Origin: Elephas maximus indicus
Lineage: Eukaryota; Chordata; Mammalia; Proboscidea; Elephantidae
Length of the DNA: 64,000 nucleotides
Assembly: GCF_024166365.1 (NCBI RefSeq)
Contig: NC_064838.1
Span: forward strand, 76,400,001 to 76,464,000
Direction of reading: 5' to 3'
Shown here: positions 47,520 to 59,421 of the stretch, in pieces
How positions within the stretch are numbered: position 1 is the first letter of the stretch
How the letters are laid out: every line of letters starts with the position of its first letter
Program-made: the position numbers and the translations under genes
The notes under the pieces: model-generated
What the model was told of the DNA's origin: nothing
What the model saw: the letters and a program-made list of their open reading frames with translations, nothing else
The model's database searches: none

Positions 47520-47683
47520 GAAGGAGCCCCAGTAGTACAGTGGTTAAGAGCTCAGCTGTTAACCAAGATATCAGCATTTTGAATCCACCAGCTGCTCCTT
47601 GGAAACCATATGGAGTAGTTCTGCTCTGTCTTATAGGGTCACTATGAATCAGAATCGACTTGATGGCAATGGATTTGGTTTGG
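47520..47683 (+). mobile_element. AfroSINE with 10-bp target-site duplication
   Basis: ggagccccagtagtacagtg, B-box agcattttgaatccacc, then gtcactatgaatcagaatcg. Flanked by actatctaga at 47510-47519 and 47684-47693. Confidence 0.93.
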
Positions 47684-48304
47684 ACTATCTAGAAAGTGAT
47701 TCCCTATCCTTCCCCCTCCCATCCCTGGTAACCATCAAAGAATGTTTCTTTTGGTGTGTATATCTATTCTTGACTTTTTATAATAGTGGGATCATACAAT
47801 ATTTGTCCTTTTGTGATTAAGTTATTTTACTCAGCTTAATGTCCTCCAGATTCATCTATGAGACATTTTGCCGATGCATTATTCTTGATGGTTGTGTAGG
47901 TAGTATTCCATTGTGTGTATGTACAACAATTTGTTTATCCATGCATCTGTTGATGGGCTCTTAGGTTGTTTCCATCTTTTTGCTATTGTACACAATGCTG
48001 CAATGAACACTGATGTGCATATGTCTATTTCTGTCACTGCCGTTATATGTCTTGGATATATACCCAGAAGTGGAGTTGCTGAATTATAAGGTATTTCTAT
48101 TTCTAACTTTTTGAGGAAGCACAATAATGTTTTCCATAGTGGTTGTACCATTTACAGTCCCAACAGCAATGTATAAGAGGTCTAATCTCCCCAACCTCAC
48201 CAGAATTTGTGGTTTTCTGTCTTTCTCATCATTACCATTTTTGCGGAGATATCAGGTATCTCACTGTAGTTTTGATTCCTTTCTCTATAATTGCTGGTAT
48301 CAAC

Positions 48305-48402
48305 ATGAGGATGGTGGAGGACCGCGCAGTGTTTTGTTTTGTTATACATAGCGTTGGTATGAGTTGGAACTGACTCAACAGCATCTAACAACAACAACAT
48401 AA
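48305..48402 (+). mobile_element. RTE 3' terminal fragment (plus)
   Basis: gaggatggtggaggaccgcg, then gttttgttttgttatacata and the end cagcatctaacaacaacaac. About 100 bp, inserted in the old L1. Confidence 0.85.
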
Positions 48403-49201
48403 TGGCTAATGATGTAAGCAACTTTTCATGTATTTGTTGGTCATCTGAATGCCCATGATCATGTCCTTTGACCATTTTTTGATTGGATTGCTTATCTTTT
48501 TGTTGTTGAATTATTGAAGTTTTCCGTATATTTTAAAGATTATGTCCTTGTCAGATATGTCATTGCCAAAGAATTTTTCCCAGTCTGTAGGTTCTCTTTT
48601 TAATTTTTTGGTAAAGACTTTTGATGAGCATAACTACTTAATTTTTAGGATGTCTCTGTTATCTAAATTATCTTCTGTTCATGCATTTTTAGGTGTGTTT
48701 GATAGGCTATTTATGCTAAAAATTAACTCCCCTAGTTTTGTTCCTAAATTATCCCCTACAAACTTTATAATTTTACCTTTAACATTTAGTCTTTGATCCA
48801 TTTTTAGTTAGTATTTATGCATGGTGTGAGGTATAGATTCTGTTTCATTTTTGTACACATGGCTGATGAGTTTTCCCAATGCCATTTCTTAAAGAGGCTG
48901 TTTCTTCCCTATTGAGCAGGCTTCAACTCTTTGTTGAAGCTCAAATGCCTGTAGATGGATAGATTCATGTCTTGGTTCTCAACTCCATTTCATTGATCTA
49001 TGTGTCTGTCACTGAGGCAGTACCAGGTTGTTTGATTACTGTGGCTGTATAGTAAGTTTTGAGATTGGGAAGTGAGAGGCCTCCTACTTTGTTTTTCTTA
49101 TTTAGTGTTGCTTTCACTATTCAGCACACCTTTCCTTTACATACAAAGTTGAAGATTAGTTATTTTTGTCTAATTAAAAAATGTTGTTGGGAGAGGCGGG
49201 G

Positions 49202-49211
49202 CCAAGATGGC
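49202..49211 (+). promoter_or_regulatory. YY1-type motif at the L1-B 5' end
   Basis: CCAAGATGGC 15 nt into the element, as in L1-A (36941-36950). Confidence 0.65.
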
Positions 49212-49344
49212 GGACTAGGTAGACGCTACCTTGGATCCCTCTTGCAACAAAGACTCGGAAAAACAAGTGAATCAATCACATACATAACAATCTACGAACC
49301 CTGAACAACAAACACAGATTTAGAGACGGAGAACGAACAAATAC

Positions 49345-49890
49345 AGGGAAGCAGCGACTGTTTTCGAAGACTCTAGCCAGCGTCCCAGTCAGGTAACCTT
49401 GGTGCCGGGCTTAGGTCTGGGCCCAGGGGAGCTGGATGCAAAATCTTATGACGGCGCAAACAAGGGGAGCAGCCCTACCCCCCTGAACTCACCCCAGGAG
49501 GGACCCAGCCGGTCCTCTTGGGCGGCGTGGCGACGCAGCTGGTGGGAGAAGTCCCTGGGAGGCAGCGACTGATTTTGGAGCCGAGAGTGCAGCGTCCCAG
49601 CGGGGGAACCTTGGCGCCGGGCTTTTGACTGGGCGCAGCCCTACTCCCCTGAACTAACCCCGGGAGGGGGCCCAGCCAGTCCGCGGAGGCAGTGCAGCAA
49701 CGCAGCTGGTGGGACAAGAAGTCCCTGGGAGACAGCGACTGATTTTGGAGCCGGGAGTGCAGCATCCCAGCAGGGGAACCTTGACGCTGGGCTTTGGACT
49801 GGCAGCGGAGGATCTGACCGTGGCTTCAGCAGGCCAGACCCGAGGGGGCAATCTCCACACAGCCAGCACACATAGGCGACACGCCCCTCG
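49345..49890 (+). repeat. L1-B 5' UTR tandem monomers (three)
   Basis: Repeating units begin near the word cagcgactg at 49352, 49563 and 49733. Shared phrases include gattttggagccg, gtcccagc and gggaaccttg. Units are about 211 and 170 nt long, and L1-A has only two clear units. The tract is CpG-rich compared with its surroundings. Confidence 0.75.
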
Positions 49891-50877
49891 GAAATCTCAG
49901 ATAAAATAGTCATTCCAAGCAAGATAAGTAACTCTGGCTATATTCCGAAGTGCTACTCTCCTATTTCCCTGAACCCTCCCCTACCCCTCCCAGGTGGCTT
50001 CATTAACATTGGAATTTCCTGAGCCAGAGGGAGAATGGCTCCGGCTCCGCATCGGCTTTGCTCCCCCCCCTTTTTTTTGGTTTTTTCCTAACCCATTCTT
50101 CCAGCCTGAGAGAAGGAACCACAAAAAACCCAGGGACCAAAAATCCATCCCTAATTCGATTAAAAACACAGAAACAGCTACAGCCAAGCATATATGATCC
50201 AAATCTCAGACTTTCATCCTTACAGGGAACAAGGTGGCGGTTATACTCCAAAGGCAGTTCTGATAGGGATCTGACTGCATTTTTTTTTAGCGGATTTTCT
50301 GGAAAAACAAGTTTCCCAGGTCTGATATCTCTGCTTATTCAACAGAGCCCTAACTGACCCACAACAGGGAACTGAGGGCTGAAGCTCCCCCCAGACCACT
50401 TAGCCTCTTGCCTTAGGGGTCTAAGGAGGGCGACATCTACCAATCAGTAGAGGCACTTGCATTGGGAGCTTAAGGTACAGCTGCAGAGCTCTCCCACCAA
50501 GATGCTATAGGAATAGAGACACACCTACCTCACTGACACTTGGCGGAAGCCTGTCAGCATCCTGCCCCCCCTGGAGAGTGAACCCCAGCTGCTAATAGAA
50601 TCTGGTGCACACAACTATCACCCCTACTTCTCAGGATGGATAGGTGTTAGGGTGCAACACACACTTGATGACCCAAAATCAGATTCTGCTCAAGAATAGT
50701 GAATAGACTCAGGCATATATAACTGGCAACAGCCCAAACCAGCTGGTAATAGGTCATAAGTAAGTCAAGGGATACAACAAACAAGACAGCACAATCTAGT
50801 AGCCCATCCACGTATATTGAAAGAAAACAAAACAAGATAAGACTCATTATAGAATGAACCACTACTATATCTTAGTG

Positions 50878-51903
50878 ATGGCTCGGAGACAGCAGTCGAT
50901 ATCAAACCACATAAAGAAGCAGACCATGACAGCTTCTACAACCCCCCAAACAAAAGAATCAAAATCTTTCCCAAATGATACAATCCTGGAATTATCAGAT
51001 ACAGAATATAAAAAATTAATTTACAGAATGCTTCAAGACATCAGGTATGATCTCAGAAATGAAATAAGGCAAACTGCAGAAAAAGCCAAGGAACACACTG
51101 ATAAAATAGCTGAAGAACTCAAAAAGATTATTCAAGAACATAGTGGAAAAATTAATAAGTTGCAAGAATCCAAGGAGAGAGAGCATGTAGAAATACAAAA
51201 GATTAACAATAAAATTACAGAATTAGACTACGCAATAGGAAGTCAGAGGAGCAGACTAGAGCAATTAGAATGCAGACTGGGAAATCTGGAGGACCAGGGA
51301 ATTAACACCAACATAGCTGAAAAAAAATCAGATAAAAGAATTTTAAAAAATGAAGAAACCCTAAGAATCATGTGGGACTCTATCAAGAAGGATAACTTGC
51401 GTGTGATTGGAGTCCCAGAACAGGGAGGGAGGACAGAAAACACAGAGAAAATAGTTGAAGATCTGCTGACAGAAAACTTCCCTGACATCATGAAAGATGA
51501 AAGGATATCTATCCAAGATGCTCATCGAACCCCATTTAAGATTGATCCAAAAAGAAAAACACCAAGACATATTATCATCAAACTTGCCAAAACCAAAGAG
51601 AAAGAGAAAATTTTAAAAGCAGCCAGGGAGAAAAGAAAGATCTCGTTCAAGGGAGAATCAATAAGAATAAGTTCAGACTACTCAACAGAAACCATGCAGG
51701 CAAGAAGGCAATGGGATGACATATACAGAGCACTGAAGGAGAAAAACTGCCAGCCAAGGATCATATATCCAGCAAAACTCTCTCTGAAATTTGAAGGCAA
51801 AATTAAAATATTTACAGATAAACACAAGCTTAGAGAATTTGCAAAAACCAAACCAAAGCTACAAGAAATACTAAAGGATATTGTTTGGTCAGAAAACCAA
51901 TAA
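50878..51903 (+). CDS. L1-B ORF1 protein (ORF1p), intact frame
   Basis: RNA-binding protein that trimerises and coats L1 RNA. Open for 341 codons from the ATG at 50878 (MARRQQSISN); an in-frame ATG at 50854 would add 8 residues. Domains counted from 50878: basic and Ser/Thr-rich N-terminus (1-45), long coiled coil with heptad-like Lys/Glu/Leu content (about 50-155), RRM beginning near NLRVIGVPEQGG (about 180), and a C-terminal domain with TPRHIIIKLAK, RRQWDDIYRALKEKNCQPRI, IYPAKLSL and FTDKHKLREFAKTKP. These correspond closely to the mammalian L1 ORF1 architecture. The length is similar to human ORF1p (338). No stop or frameshift. It could be translated, but the neighbouring ORF2 is dead. Confidence 0.93.
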   Translation: MARRQQSISNHIKKQTMTASTTPQTKESKSFPNDTILELSDTEYKKLIYRMLQDIRYDLRNEIRQTAEKAKEHTDKIAEELKKIIQEHSGKINKLQESKEREHVEIQKINNKITELDYAIGSQRSRLEQLECRLGNLEDQGINTNIAEKKSDKRILKNEETLRIMWDSIKKDNLRVIGVPEQGGRTENTEKIVEDLLTENFPDIMKDERISIQDAHRTPFKIDPKRKTPRHIIIKLAKTKEKEKILKAAREKRKISFKGESIRISSDYSTETMQARRQWDDIYRALKEKNCQPRIIYPAKLSLKFEGKIKIFTDKHKLREFAKTKPKLQEILKDIVWSENQ

Positions 51904-52357
51904 TATCAGACAGCAGCACAACACAAGGTCACAAAACAGAACATCCTGATATCAACTCAAATAGGGAGATCACAAAAACAAATTAAGATTAATTAAAAAA
52001 AAAATGCTCATGACAGGGAATCATTAAAGTCAATATGTAAAAGATCACAATAATCAAAAAGAGGGACTAAATACAGGTGGCGTAGAACTGCCATATGGAG
52101 AGTGATACAAGGTGATATAGAACAATACAAGTTAGGTTTTTACTTAGAAAAATAGGGGTAAATATTAAGGTAACCACAAAGAGGTATAACAACTCCAGAA
52201 CTCAAGATAAAAGCCAAGAAAAACGTAACGACTCAACAAACATAAAGTCAAACAATGCGAAAATGAGGATCTCACAATTTACTAAGAAAAACGTCTCAGC
52301 ACAAAAAAGTAAGTGGAAAAATGAAACTGTCAACAACACACATAAAAAGGCATCAAA

Positions 52358-55300
52358 ATGACAACACTAAACACTTATTTATCTATAATTACTCTGAATG
52401 TAAATGGACTAAATGCACCAATAAAGAGACAGAGAGTCTCGGACGGGATAAAGAAACACGATCCGTCTATATGCTGCCTACAAGAGACACACCTTAGACT
52501 TAGAGACACAAAAAAACTAAAACTCAAAGGATGGAAAAAAATATATCAAGCAAACAATAAGCAAAAAAGAAGAGGAGTAGCAATATTAATTTCTGACAAA
52601 ATAGACTTTAGATTTAAATCCACCACAAAGGATAAAGAAGGACACTATATAATGATCAAAGGGACAATTGATCAGGAAGACATAACCATATTAAATATTT
52701 ATACACCCAATGACAGGGCTGCAAGATACATGAATCAAATTTTAACAGAACTGAAAAGTGAGATAGACACCTCCACAATTATAGTAGGAGACTTCAACAC
52801 ACCACTTTCAGAGAAGGACAGGACATCCAGTAAGAAGCTCAATAGAGACACGGAAGACCTAATTACAACAATCAACCAACTCGACCTCATTGACTTGTAC
52901 AGAACTCTCCACCCAACTGCTGCAAAATATACTTTTTTTTCTAGCGCACATGGAACATTCTCTAGAATAGACCACATATTAGGTCATAAAACAAACCTTT
53001 GCAGTATCCAAAACATCGAAATATTACAAAGCATCTTCTCAGAACACTAGGCAATAAAACTAGAAACCAATAACAGAAAAACTAGGGAAAAGAAATCAAA
53101 TACTTGGAAAATGAACAATACCCTCCTGAAAAAAGACTGGGTTATAGAAGACATCAAGGAGGGAATAAGGAAATTCATAGAATGTAACGAGAATGAAAAT
53201 ACTTCCTATCAAAACCTCTGGGACACAGCAAAAGCAGTGCTCAGAGGCCAATTTATATCGATAAATGCACACATACAAAAAGAAGAAAGAGCCAAAATCA
53301 GAGAACTGTCCCTACAACTTGAACAAATAGAAAGTGAGCAACAAAAGAATCCATCAGGCACCAGAAGAAAACAAATAATAAAAATTAGAGCTGAACTAAA
53401 TGAATTAGAGAACAGAAAAACAACTGAAAGAATTAACAAAGCCAAAAGCTGGTTCTTTGAAAAAATTAACAAAATTGATAAACCACTGGCTAGACTGACT
53501 AAAGAAATATAGGAAAGGAAACAAATAACCCGAATAAGAAACGAGATGGGCCACATCACAACAGACCCAACTGAAATTAAAAGAATCATATCAGATTATT
53601 ACGAAAAATTGTACTCTAACAAATCTGCAAGCCTAGAAGAAATGGATGAATTCCTTGAAAAACACTACCTACCTAAACTAACACATTCAGAAGTAGAACA
53701 ACTAAATAGACCCATAACAAAAAAAGAGATTGAAACGGTAATCAAAAAACTCCCAACAAAAAAAAGCCCTGGCCCGGACGGCTTCACTGCAGAGTTCTAC
53801 CAAACTTTCAGAGAAGAGTTAACACCACTACTACTAAAGGTATTTCAAAGCATAGAAAATGACGGAATACTACCCAACTCATTTTATGAAGTCACCATCT
53901 CCCTGATACCAAAACCAGGTAAAGACATTACAAAAAAAGAAAATTATAGACCTATATCCCTCATGAACATAGATGCAAATATCCTCAACAAAATTCTAGC
54001 CAATAGAATTCAACAACATATCAAAAAAATAATTCACCCCTACCAAGTGGGATTTATACCAGGTGTTTTTATGCAAGGTTGGTTTAATATTAGAAAAAAC
54101 ATTAATGTAATCCACCACATAAATAAAACAAAAGACAAAAACCACATGATCTTATCAATTGATGCAGAAAAGGCATTTGGCAAAGTCCAACACCCATTTA
54201 TGATAAAAACTCTCACCAAAATGGGAATTGAAGGAAAAGTCCTCAACATAATAAAGGGCATCTATGCAAAGCCAACAGCCAATATCACTCTAAATGGAGA
54301 GAACCTGAAAGCATTTCCCTTGAGAACGGGAACCAGACAAGGATGCCCTTTATCACCGCTCTTATTCAACATTGTGCTAGAAGTCCTAGCCAGAGTAATG
54401 AGGCCAGACAAAGAAATAAAGGGCATCCGCATTGGCAAAGAGGAAGTAAAATTATCTCTATTTGCAGACGACATGGTCTTATACACAGAAAATCCTAGGA
54501 ATCCTCCAGAAAACTACTGAAACTAATAGAAGAGTTTGGCAGAGTCTCAGGTTATAAGATAAACATACAAAAATCACTTGGATTCCTCTACGTCAACAAA
54601 AAGAACATCGAAGAGGAAATAACCAAATCAATACCATTCACAGTAGCCCCCAAGAAGATAAAATACTTAGGAATAAATCTTACCAAGGATGTAAAAGACC
54701 TATACAAAGAAAACTACAAAGCTCTACTACAAGAAATTAAAAAGGACATACTCAAGTGGAAAAAGATACCTTGCTCATGGATAGGAAGACTTAACATAGT
54801 AAAAATGTCTATTCTACCTAAAGCCATCTATACATGCAATGCACTTCCGATCCAAATTCCAATGTCATTTTTTAAGGTGATAGATAAATCACCAACTTAA
54901 TACGTAAGGGAAAGAAGCCTCGGATAAGCAAAGCATTACTGAGAAAGAAGAAGAAAGTGGGAGGCCTCACTCTACCTGATTTCAGAACCTATTATACAGC
55001 CACAGTAGTCAGAACAGCCTGGTATTGGTACAATAACAGGCACATAGACCAGTGGAACAGAATTGAGAACCCAGATATAAATCCATCCACATATGAGCAG
55101 CTGATATTTGACAAAGGCCCAGGGTCAGTTAATTGGGGAAAAGATAGTCTTTTAAACAAATGGTGCTGGCATAACTGGATATCCATTTGCAAAAAAATGC
55201 AACAGGACCCATGCCTCACACCAAGCACAAAAACTAACTCCAAGTGGATCAAAGACCTAAAGATAAAGACTAAAACGATAAAGATCATGGAAGAAAAAAT

Positions 55301-56056
55301 GGGGACAACGTTAGGAGCCCTAATACAAGGCATAAATAGAATACAAAACATTACCAAAAATGACAAAGATAAACCAGATAATTGGGAGCTCCTAAAAATC
55401 AAACACCTATGCTCATCTAAAGACTTCACCAAAAGAGTAAAAAGACCACCTACAGACTGGGAAAGAATTTTCAGCTATGACATCTCCAACCAGCGCCTGA
55501 TCTCTGAAATCTATATGATTCTGTCAAAACTCAACCACAAAAAGACAAACAACCCAATCAAGAAGTGGGCAAAAGATATGAACACACACTTCACTAAAGA
55601 AGATATTCAGGCAGCAAACAGATACATGAGAAAATGCTCTCGATCATTAGCCATTAGAGAAATGCAAATTAAAACTACGATGAGATTCCATCTCACACCA
55701 ACAAGGCCGGCATTAATCCAAAAAACACAAAATAATAAATGTTAGAGATGCTGCAGAGAGATTGGAACTCTTATATACTGCTGGTGGGAATGGCAAATGG
55801 TACAACCACTTTGGAAATCTATCAGTCCTTATCTTAAACATTTAGAAATAGAACTACCATATAACCCAGAATTCCACTCCTCACAATATACCCTAGAGAA
55901 ATAAGAGCCTTTACACAAACAGATATATGCACACCCATGTTCATTGCAGCTCTGTTTACAATAGCAAAAAGCTGGAAGCAACCAAGGTGTCCATCAGCAG
56001 ATGAATGGATAATAAATTGTGGTATATTCACACAATGGAATACTATGCATCGATAA
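52358..56056 (+). pseudogene. L1-B ORF2 (endonuclease-RT), broken
   Basis: Starts with a good ATG at 52358 (MTTLNTYLSIITLNVNGLNAPIKR). Endonuclease landmarks present: LNVNGLNAP, CCLQETHL, GDFNTPLSEKD and FSRIDHILGHK. The first break is a stop at 53048-53050 directly after SEH, where L1-A has SDHK, so the catalytic Asp is also Glu. A second nonsense codon is at 53510-53512. The RT region 53546-54520 holds [34 protein letters not shown], motif A with AEKAFGKVQ (Asp to Gly after KAF), [11 protein letters not shown] and FADDMVLY. A 1-nt deletion near 54494 and a second indel near 54882 shift the frame. A TGG-to-TAG stop lies at 55743-55745 in the C-terminal domain. Not functional. Confidence 0.93.
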
Positions 56057-57164
56057 AGAACAGTGAGGAATCTGTGAAACATTTCATAACATGGAGGAAC
56101 CTGGAAGGCATTATGCTGAGTGAAATTTGTCAGAGGCAAAAAGACAAATATTGTATAAGACCACTATTATAAGATCTTGAGAAATGGTTTAAACTGAGAA
56201 GAACACATTCTTTTGTGGTTATGAGGGGGGGAGGGAGGGAGGGAGAGGGTTTTTTACTGATTAATTAGTAGATAAGAACTGCTTTAGGTGAAGGGAAGGA
56301 CAACACTCAATACATGGAAGGTCAGCTCAATTGGACTGGACCAAAAGCAAAGAAGTTTCCGGGATAAAATGAATGCTTCAAAGGTCAGCGGAGCAAGGGC
56401 GGGGGTTTGGGGACCATGGTTTAAGGGGACTTCTAAGTCAATTGGCAAAAGAATTCTATTATGAAAACTTTCTGCATCCCACTTTGAAATGTGGCATCTG
56501 GGGTCTTAAATGCTAACAAGCGGCCATCTAAGATGCATCAATTGGTCTCAACCCACCCGGAGCAAAGGAGAATGAAGAACACCAAGGTCACAGGATAACT
56601 AAGAGCCCAAGAGACACAAAGGGCCACATGAACCAGAGACCTACATCATCCTGAGACCAGAAGAACTGGTTGGTGCCCGGCCACAATTGATGACTGCCCT
56701 GACAGGGAGCACAACAGAGAATCCCTGAGGGAGCAGGGGATCAGTGGGATGCAGACCCCAAATTCTCATAAAAAGACCATACTTAATGGTCTGATTGAGA
56801 CTAGAGGAATCCCGGCGGTCATGGTCCCCAAACCTTCTGTTGGCCCAGGACAGGAACCATCCCCGAAGACAACTCATCAGACATGAAGGGGACTGGAGAG
56901 TGGGTAGGAGAGAGATGCTGATGAAGAGTGAGCTAATTATATCAGGTGGACACTTGAGACTGTGTTGGCATCTCCTGTCTGGAGGGGGGATGGGAAGATA
57001 GAGAGAGTTGGAAGCTGGCAAAATTGTCATGAAAGGAGAGACTGGAAGGGCTGACTCATTAGGGGGAGAGCAAGTGGGAGTACGGCGTAAGATGTATATA
57101 AACCTATATGTGACAGTCTGACTTGATTTGTAAACATTCACTTGAAGCTCAATAAAAGTTAATA
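56057..57164 (+). other. L1-B 3' UTR
   Basis: Contains the G-rich tract at 56224-56249, a purine-rich body, AATAAA at 57151 and the end of the element. The antisense strand is open from 57237 to 56641 (198 codons); see findings. L1-A has only the first part of this region. Confidence 0.85.
56224..56249 (+). other. G-rich tract in the L1-B 3' UTR (G-quadruplex candidate)
   Basis: One long G run and three further runs of three G or more, spaced by single A residues. Such tracts are a known feature of mammalian L1 3' UTRs. Confidence 0.75.
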
Positions 57165-57381
57165 AAAAAAATGTTGGAATTTGGATAAGGATTGCATTAT
57201 ATGTGTGGATCACTTTGGGTACTACTGACATTTTCACTATGTTAAGTCTTCCAATCTATGAGCATGGGATGTTTTTCCGTTTATGTAATTGTCTTTTGGT
57301 TTCTTGCAGTAGTGTTTTATACTTTTCCTTGTATAATCCTTTTATCCCCCTACTTAGATTTATTCCTAGGTATCTTGGGTG

Positions 57382-57760
57382 TGTCTTAGTTATCTCGTGC
57401 AGCTATAACAGAAATTCCACAAGTGTGTCTTTAACAAACAGAAAATTATTTCCTCACATTTTAGGAAGCTAGGATGCTGGCTCTAGGGGAAGGCTTTTTC
57501 TCTCTGTGAGCTCTGGAGGAGAATCTTGTCTCTACTGAGCTTCTGCTCTTGGGCAATATTCATGTGACTTCGCATTTAATTTCCCCCATCTCTACTCTTG
57601 TTTCTTGTTTAATCTTTTTTGTATCTCTAAAGAAATTGACTCAAGACACACGCTACACTAATCCTGTATCTTTAACATAATAAAAATAACCCATTCCCAA
57701 ATGTAATTATAACAACAACAACAAAACATATTTTGGGGGTACACTATTCAATTCATAACA
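57382..57760 (-). mobile_element. 3' LTR of the MaLR element
   Basis: Minus-strand sense begins tgttatgaattgaatag and ends actaagaca, i.e. TG...CA. Contains a poly-A-containing interruption (aacaacaacaacaaaac, 57711-57727). Confidence 0.8.
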
Positions 57761-57778
57761 TTCCACTCTTTGACCTCC
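57761..57778 (-). promoter_or_regulatory. Candidate polypurine tract
   Basis: Minus strand reads ggaggtcaaagagtggaa directly before the 3' LTR. Purine-rich but with two pyrimidines, so degenerate. Confidence 0.5.
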
Positions 57779-58629
57779 AAAACTTCATGTCCTTGCCACA
57801 TGCAAAACAAATTCACTCCATCACATCATGCCAGAAGTTTCAAAACTCCTCCACGTTCAAAATCTCATCTTCTGAACCATCTAAATCAAATAGGTGTGAG
57901 ATGTTAGGTATATTCCATTCTTGGGCAAAACCATCTTCATCTGAAAACCTGTGAAATCTAGAATACTGGTTATCTGCTTCCAAAATACGGTATTGGAAAG
58001 ACAGAAATTATACATTTCCATTAAACTGGGATAAATTGAAGGGGAAGAAAGGATAAAGGGCACCAAGCAAGTCCAAATCCCAGCAAAATTAATTAAATTA
58101 GCTCTCAAACCTTTAAAATAATCCTCTGCATTCTGAGAGCACCTGAGTAATGGTCCCGACCTTCAGACTCTACGTGTTGGCAACACCCTCTGTATTCTGG
58201 GTGGAGGACCCTAGGACCTGGGTTTCAACTCTGCCTTCCAGGCCAACTGGGATGGCAACTCTGCTCCCTTGGCTTTCGGCAGCTCTGTTTTCCTAGTCCA
58301 TCTGAATATTGACCCCCACTCCCTTGACTCTGGCAGGCCCCATCCTTCTATCCCTTGAGCATGGCAATCCCATCCCCTAAGCTTTGGACAGTGGTCCCAA
58401 CCCCCTGGTTCACCTTAATGGCAGCCCCACACAGTGGAACTGAGTTAGCAAAGGTCTGGATTTTCGAAATCTAAGAGGTTGTGGCGCCACCCTTTGAGAC
58501 CCAGGAGACCTTGGTCCACCCCTTGAAACTAAGAAGGCTCTGGTTCCTGTACTCTTTCTAACAGTTTTGCAGATCTCTGAGCTGCTCTAGGGATAGTCCT
58601 TTTCTTTTCTTGGAGGACAACAATTTTGG

Positions 58630-59248
58630 CTACATTAGCCTGTTTTCTGCCCGTAGAATTCCAAGTGACAGATGATGTTCTTTCCTTTTGTTCTTTGTCC
58701 TCTTCAGCCTAAGATAATGTGTTTTCTGCTGTGGTAGTTGGTTAGATTTATCTGTAACAGACCTAATCTCTTTAAAAACATTGCATAGCCACGTGCTTGG
58801 TGAACATTCTAGGACATATTCCTCAGTTTGTACAACAGAATTTTCCAAATCTTTAAGTTTTGTTTTCATTCTGTACATTCCATTTTTAAGTCCATTTCTT
58901 TCCTCTTTCATTTTACTATAAGCAGCAAGAAGAAACCATACGGCTTGCGTAGAAATATCATCATCCAGATATCCAAGTTCGTCACTTGCAAGTTCTACCT
59001 TCCACCAAACAATTGGACATAATTCAGACAAGTCCTTAGCCACTGCATAAAAATATCACCCTTCATCCACTGTCCAACCACATGCTCATCATTTCTTTTA
59101 ATGTCTCACCAGAAGCACATCTAATGCTCACATTTCTAGCCACATTCTTTTGCTGGAGCCATATGTATTCTCTAAGATGATAGAAGCTTTCTCTATAGTT
59201 CTCCTCACTTCCTCCTGAGCCCTCACCTGAACTTCTTTTGAGGTCCAT
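58630..59248 (-). pseudogene. Internal ORF remnants of the MaLR element
   Basis: Two minus-strand frames, 59248-59063 (61 codons) and 59043-58630 (137 codons), lie where a MaLR/ERVL gag-like region would be. The longer one is rich in Lys, Glu and Leu with a probable coiled coil (AYSKMKEERNGLKNGMYRMK region). No zinc knuckle, protease or RT motif is visible, as expected for MaLR elements, which lack pol. I cannot confirm homology to gag. The stop between the two shows decay. Confidence 0.5.
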
Positions 59249-59400
59249 AATTCTACCAACAGTCTCTTAAAGGCCATATAGGTTTTTACTATTAGGCACC
59301 TTAAAGCTCATCCAGCCTCCATCCATTACACAATTCCAAAGCCACTTCCTCATTGTAGGTATTTGTTACAGCAACACCCGCACTTCTACTTACCAAATAT

Positions 59401-59416
59401 CCCACTCCTAATACCA
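59401..59416 (-). promoter_or_regulatory. Primer-binding site, tRNA-Leu-like
   Basis: Minus strand tggtattaggagtggg, 5 nt inside the 5' LTR. It matches the 3' end of tRNA-Leu(CAA) at about 13 of 16 positions by hand, as in ERVL-type elements. Confidence 0.6.
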
Positions 59417-59421
59417 AATTC

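Larger units (their letters stand above)
49187..57164 (+). mobile_element. L1-B: complete LINE-1 (about 8.0 kb) nested in an older L1
   Basis: Full-length element: GC-rich 5' UTR (49187-50877), ORF1 (50878-51903), inter-ORF spacer (51904-52357), ORF2 (52358-56056, broken), and a 1.1 kb 3' UTR with a G-rich tract, ending with AATAAA at 57151-57156 and a very short A tail. The flanking word aaaaaatgttg at 49176-49186 recurs at 57166-57176, an 11-bp target-site duplication. The host old L1 reads on across the junction. Confidence 0.95.

Noticed and set aside
47879-48151. 90-codon minus-strand frame that looks like a gene
   Set aside because: It is a fragment of old L1 ORF2 (LKKLEIE..YN and TIAKRWKQPK-type segments).
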